NCBI GenBank assembly: GCA_003132265.1
Contig: PKXE01000080.1
Span: 6,093-17,383 of the forward strand
Length of the DNA stretch: 11,291 nt
Reading direction: 5' to 3'
Source of the DNA: Candidatus Dormiibacterota bacterium
Lineage (GTDB): Bacteria; Chloroflexota; Dormibacteria; Aeolococcales; Bog-877
A program made the position numbers and the translations under genes. Shown one piece after another: positions 8,546 through 11,291 of the stretch. Position 1 is the stretch's first letter, and each line of letters opens with the position of its first letter. The notes below the pieces were generated by a model, which was not told the DNA's origin, searched no databases, and saw nothing but the letters and a program-made list of their open reading frames with translations.

Positions 8546-9190
8546 GTGTCGTCCCTGCGCGACCGGGGGGTCAGCTCCGCTGCCCTTGAAGCCTTGGGCA
8601 GCGTTCCCCGGGAAACGTTCCTCCCCCCGGACCAGCGCGGCCAAGCCTACGAGGACCGGCCGCTGGCGATCGGGTACGGGCAGACCTGCTCCCAACCCTG
8701 GATCGTCGCGGTGGTGGTGCAGGCACTCGACCTTCGCCCGGGCGCCTGCGTGTTGGAGGTCGGCGCTGGCAGCGGTTACCTGGCGGCGATCTTGCGGGCG
8801 GCCGGAGCGGAGCGGGTGGTCGCCATCGAGCTCCGTCCCGATCTGGCTGGCCAGGCCCGCCGCAACCTCAACCGGGCCGGGGTCTCGGGCGTGGTGGTCC
8901 TCGTCGGTGATGGCCGACATGGCGCTCCGAACCTCGCCCCCTTCGACGCCGTGGTCATCTCCGCCGCGACCACCACCATTCCACCCGAGCTGCTGAGCCA
9001 GGTCGCGCCCACCGGGAAGCTGATCTGTCCCTTGATCGGCCCGCAGGATGAGCGGCTCTGGTGCCTCCAACGCGAGGGCGAAGGCTGGAGCCATCAGGAT
9101 TTGGGCGAGTGCCGCTTCGTCCCGCTACTTGGAGCTGGCGATGAGTCGTCAGCCAAGGCGACCGGTGCCCCCGAGCCGCCTAGCCCGTGA
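8546..9190 (+). CDS. pcm: Protein-L-isoaspartate O-methyltransferase
   Basis: Uses S-adenosylmethionine to methylate L-isoaspartyl residues in aged proteins, starting their repair to aspartate. From GTG 8546 it has 214 residues, as expected. Motifs are VPRETFLP at 20-27, IGYGQTCSQPWIVA at 42-55 (family GxGQTxSxP), the SAM-binding VLEVGAGSGY at 69-78, the acidic Glu95 in VVAIELRP, GDGRHG at 121-126, PFDAVVISAA at 132-141 and CRFVPLLG at 189-196. The start is not fully settled: the frame is open upstream, and CTG at 8522 would form a CTGA overlap with the lipoprotein stop and add residues resembling the E. coli N-terminus. The C-terminal 20 residues are a low-complexity tail rich in Ala, Pro and Ser. 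Likely the last gene of the operon. Confidence 0.94.
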   Translation: MSSLRDRGVSSAALEALGSVPRETFLPPDQRGQAYEDRPLAIGYGQTCSQPWIVAVVVQALDLRPGACVLEVGAGSGYLAAILRAAGAERVVAIELRPDLAGQARRNLNRAGVSGVVVLVGDGRHGAPNLAPFDAVVISAATTTIPPELLSQVAPTGKLICPLIGPQDERLWCLQREGEGWSHQDLGECRFVPLLGAGDESSAKATGAPEPPSP

Positions 9191-9252
9191 CTCCGTATCC
9201 TCGGAGCCGGGCCCCTGAGCCGGGGCCTCGAGAGCGGTCCGCCTGCCGGACC
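9191..9252 (+). terminator. Three tandem hairpins after pcm, possible terminator region
   Basis: Directly after the pcm stop are three perfect small stem-loops: CTCCG/CGGAG with loop TATCCT (9191-9206), GGCCCC/GGGGCC with a six-base loop (9210-9227) and GGTCCG/CGGACC with a five-base loop (9236-9252). None has a T-run, so none is a classical intrinsic terminator. Together they fill most of the 88-base gap before the esterase gene and mark the likely 3' end of the operon. They could instead fold in the leader of the esterase mRNA; the first loop TATCCT is also a possible -10 element. Confidence 0.4.
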
Positions 9253-9267
9253 CAGCACCTCACTACC

Positions 9268-9272
9268 GGGAG
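9268..9272 (+). promoter_or_regulatory. Ribosome binding site of the esterase gene
   Basis: GGGAG ends six bases before the ATG at 9279 and supports that start. The presence of a Shine-Dalgarno here contrasts with the leaderless starts at 2056 and 2126. Confidence 0.6.
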
Positions 9273-9278
9273 CAACCC

Positions 9279-10355
9279 ATGAGCGATACCGAGGGACCGG
9301 GCGGTCTACTCGAGGTATCCCCGCCGCCGGGAGGCCCCTGGGCCTGGCCGATGCGGGGACAACTGGTCGAGATGGTCCTCCACAGCCGCCTGCTTCAGGG
9401 CAACCCCCTGGGTGACCCGGCCGACCGCCCGCTTTGGGTGTACCTGCCCCCCGGTTATGCGGACCAACCCGAGCGGCGGCTGCCGGTCATCTACTTGCTC
9501 CAGGGGCTATCGGGACAGCTCGACATGTGGAAGTCCCGAAGTGGGTTCCGGCGCACCGCGATTGAGCTCTTCGACGAGCTCTTCAGCGATCCCGCTACCC
9601 CGCCCTGCCTGTTGGTGTTCGCCGACTGCTGGACCAGTCTCGGCGGTAGCCAGTACCTCGACTCGCCCGGGACCGGCCGGTACCACAGCTACCTCTGCGA
9701 CGAGGTGGTGCCGGCGGTGGACGCCAACTTCCGGACTCTCGCCCACCGCGACCACCGCGCCGTCGCCGGCAAGTCGAGTGGCGGCTATGGGGCGCTGGTC
9801 AGCGCGCTGCTCCGTCCGGACCTTTTCGGGGCCCTGGCCAGCCATGCCGGCGACGCCCTTTTCGAATACTGCTACCTGCCGGAATTCCCGGAGGCGGTGC
9901 GTCAGCTGCGCGACCACTACCAGAGCTCCTACGCCAACTTCTGGGCTGATTTCCGCACCCGCCCCGCGAGCTCCCAGCCCCAGGACATGGTGCTGGTCAA
10001 CATCTGGTGCATGGCGGCCTGCTACTCGGCGGCTCCGGACGGCACTCCCGAGTTGCCCTTCGACGTGGTCACGGGGATCATCCGCCCCGCGGTTTGGCAG
10101 CGCTGGCTCAATCGGGACCCGGTTCGGCTGATCGCCGCCCGCCCCGAGGCCGCCCGCTCCCTGCGAGCCGTCTACCTGGAAGGCGGCCGCCGGGACGAGT
10201 GGCATCTCGAGGTGTCGGCAGCGGCGGTGGCGGCAACGATGCAAGGGCACGGCGTCGCCAATGTCCGGCTGGAGCTGTTCGACGGCGGCCACATGGCCAT
10301 CGAGTATCGCTATCCGATCTCGACCCGCTACTTGGCGGAGGCGATCTCGCCCTAG
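9279..10355 (+). CDS. Alpha/beta-hydrolase, putative esterase (esterase D / enterochelin esterase-like)
   Basis: A 358-residue protein of the putative-esterase branch of the alpha/beta-hydrolase superfamily; the substrate is unknown. The start of the fold is visible as PLWVYLPPGYAD (51-62) and LPVIYLLQGLSG (68-79), the latter being the usual oxyanion-hole strand. The nucleophile elbow is GKSSGG at 164-169 (G-x-S-x-G, Ser166). Likely triad partners are an acid in EGGRRDEW (301-308, Asp306 best placed) and His338 in DGGHMA. There is no signal peptide, so it is probably cytosolic. A 60-residue insertion (about 196-260) before the cap-like tryptophan-rich segment is longer than in compact esterases. 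Separated from pcm by a hairpin-rich gap and probably transcribed apart from it; it converges on the dehydrogenase gene with 16 bases between. Confidence 0.88.
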   Translation: MSDTEGPGGLLEVSPPPGGPWAWPMRGQLVEMVLHSRLLQGNPLGDPADRPLWVYLPPGYADQPERRLPVIYLLQGLSGQLDMWKSRSGFRRTAIELFDELFSDPATPPCLLVFADCWTSLGGSQYLDSPGTGRYHSYLCDEVVPAVDANFRTLAHRDHRAVAGKSSGGYGALVSALLRPDLFGALASHAGDALFEYCYLPEFPEAVRQLRDHYQSSYANFWADFRTRPASSQPQDMVLVNIWCMAACYSAAPDGTPELPFDVVTGIIRPAVWQRWLNRDPVRLIAARPEAARSLRAVYLEGGRRDEWHLEVSAAAVAATMQGHGVANVRLELFDGGHMAIEYRYPISTRYLAEAISP

Positions 10356-10371
10356 CCCGCTCGGGCCTCCG

Positions 10372-11250
10372 TCAGCGGCGGTCGGGTGAGCTGTCGTAGG
10401 AGTGGAAGCCGCGGCCCGTCTTGCGGCCCAGCTGGCCCGCCTCCACCAACCGCTCCAAGAGGGGATTGGGCGCGTACCGAGGCTCGTGCAGGCCCTCGTA
10501 CATCACCCGGCAGATCCCCAGGAGCACATCGAGGCCGATGAAATCGGCCAGCTCCAGCGGCCCCATGGGATGGTGGAACCCCAGCTTGGCCACCTCGTCA
10601 ATGCCGGTCGCGGTGCCGACCCCCTCCTGGAGGGCGGAGATGGCCTCGTTGATAAACGGGATGAGGATCCGGTTGCCGATGAACCCTGGGGTGTCGGCCG
10701 AACTCACCGGAGTCTTGCCCAGCTGGCGGGCCAGTGCCTCGATGCTGGCGAAGGTGTCAGCCGAGGTGAGCACGCCTCGGATCAGCTCGACCAACTTCAT
10801 CACCGGGACCGGGCTGTAGAAGTGCATCCCCATGAACCGGTCGGGGCGCGAGGTCGCGGCGGCGAGCCGGGTGATCGGAATGGAGGATGTGTTGCTGGTG
10901 AAGAGGGTCGCTTCGGGGCAGATCCGGTCCAGATCCCGCCAGAGCCCCAGTTTGGCCACCAGCTCCTCGGTGATCGCCTCGACGACCACATCGGCTCGTG
11001 AAGCAGCTCCCAGCTCCTCCGCCACGACCAGTCGCTCCCGCGCCGAGTCGGATCCCCCAGCCGGCAGACGCCCCGCCTCCTCGGCCCGCCGCAGCCGTTC
11101 CCTGATCTGGGCGCTGGCGGCGGCTGCCGCCTTGGGCCGGGCGTCGAAGAGCTGTACCTCCAGCCCGCTCTGGACCGCCGTCTGAGCGATTCCGGACCCC
11201 ATCAGGCCAGCACCGGCCACGAACAGTTTCGGAAGTGCCGGGAGGGTCAT
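10372..11250 (-). CDS. hbd: 3-hydroxybutyryl-CoA dehydrogenase (3-hydroxyacyl-CoA dehydrogenase family)
   Basis: Interconverts 3-hydroxybutyryl-CoA or related 3-hydroxyacyl-CoA and acetoacetyl-CoA with NAD(P)(H), in fatty-acid oxidation, butyrate or polyhydroxybutyrate metabolism. At 292 residues it has the normal length of the stand-alone enzyme. The dinucleotide-binding GAGLMGSGIAQ is at 13-23; SNTSSIPIT (119-127), MHFYSPVPVMKLVE (142-155) with catalytic His143 and Glu155, DTPGFIGNRI (186-195) with Asn193, and HHPMGPLELADFIGLD (226-241) follow in family order, ending in GRKTGRGFHSY. ATG 11250 is preceded by GGGGAG at a spacing of eight bases. That core can pair with CTCCC next to it. The substrate range (hbd, paaH or fadB2 type) cannot be told from sequence; the symbol is the generic one. 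Confidence 0.94.
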   Translation of the reverse strand: MTLPALPKLFVAGAGLMGSGIAQTAVQSGLEVQLFDARPKAAAAASAQIRERLRRAEEAGRLPAGGSDSARERLVVAEELGAASRADVVVEAITEELVAKLGLWRDLDRICPEATLFTSNTSSIPITRLAAATSRPDRFMGMHFYSPVPVMKLVELIRGVLTSADTFASIEALARQLGKTPVSSADTPGFIGNRILIPFINEAISALQEGVGTATGIDEVAKLGFHHPMGPLELADFIGLDVLLGICRVMYEGLHEPRYAPNPLLERLVEAGQLGRKTGRGFHSYDSSPDRR

Positions 11251-11291
11251 CCGGGAGTCTCCCCTCCACCCGCGCTGGGCTGGGGCGTGCC

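Noticed and set aside
9196..9201. TATCCT as a -10 element for the esterase gene
   Set aside because: It fits TANNNT but has no supporting -35, lies 77 bases before the ATG and forms the loop of a hairpin, so I did not annotate it as a promoter.
9204..9224. Direct repeat GAGCCGGG occurring twice at 13-base spacing
   Set aside because: Only two short GC-rich copies, which overlap the hairpin already described; not evidence for a repeat element.
10355..10366. GCCC-GCTC-GGGC hairpin between the convergent esterase and dehydrogenase genes
   Set aside because: Only four base pairs and no T-run, too weak to call as a terminator.

Overview
The window is GC-rich bacterial chromosomal DNA, densely packed with genes, many of them starting at GTG or TTG. 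It contains no mobile element, CRISPR array, tRNA or rRNA that I can see. Two features suggest a high-GC lineage such as Chloroflexota, Dormibacterota or a deep-branching Actinomycetota: the glycine decarboxylase is split into two genes, and two genes have leaderless-type promoters (TANNNT six bases before a GTG start). This placement is inference from style, not from a marker gene.

Layout. Bases 1-585 (+) hold the end of an unrecognised protein with an SH3-like C-terminal part. It faces zwf (glucose-6-phosphate dehydrogenase, 590-2056, minus) with a 4-base gap. Between zwf and the next gene is a 69-base divergent promoter region (2057-2125). From it, a compact block of eight genes runs rightward to 9190: a degenerate sigma-70-like protein (2126-2740), the glycine cleavage genes gcvT, gcvH, gcvPA and gcvPB (2737-7187), an orotate phosphoribosyltransferase (pyrE, 7184-7771), a lipoprotein of unknown function (7782-8525) and protein-L-isoaspartate O-methyltransferase (pcm, 8546-9190). 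Several junctions overlap by four bases (ATGA, ATGA, GTGA), which suggests one translationally coupled operon. An 88-base gap with three small hairpins follows, then an alpha/beta-hydrolase esterase (9279-10355). A convergent 3-hydroxybutyryl-CoA dehydrogenase gene (10372-11250, minus) closes the window.

How the genes work together. The T, H and both P subunits of the glycine cleavage system are present; the L protein (dihydrolipoyl dehydrogenase) is not in the window. The system makes 5,10-methylene-tetrahydrofolate and NADH from glycine. PyrE feeds pyrimidine synthesis, which shares demand with the one-carbon pool. Zwf, transcribed divergently from the same gap, supplies NADPH. The most unusual element is the sigma-like protein leading the operon. 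It keeps the segment that in sigma-70 contacts RNA polymerase core but lacks the tryptophan pair that opens the -10 element, and it has no region 4. Because its start appears leaderless, the usual place for a glycine riboswitch is absent, which leaves this protein as the obvious candidate for local control. That role is a hypothesis.
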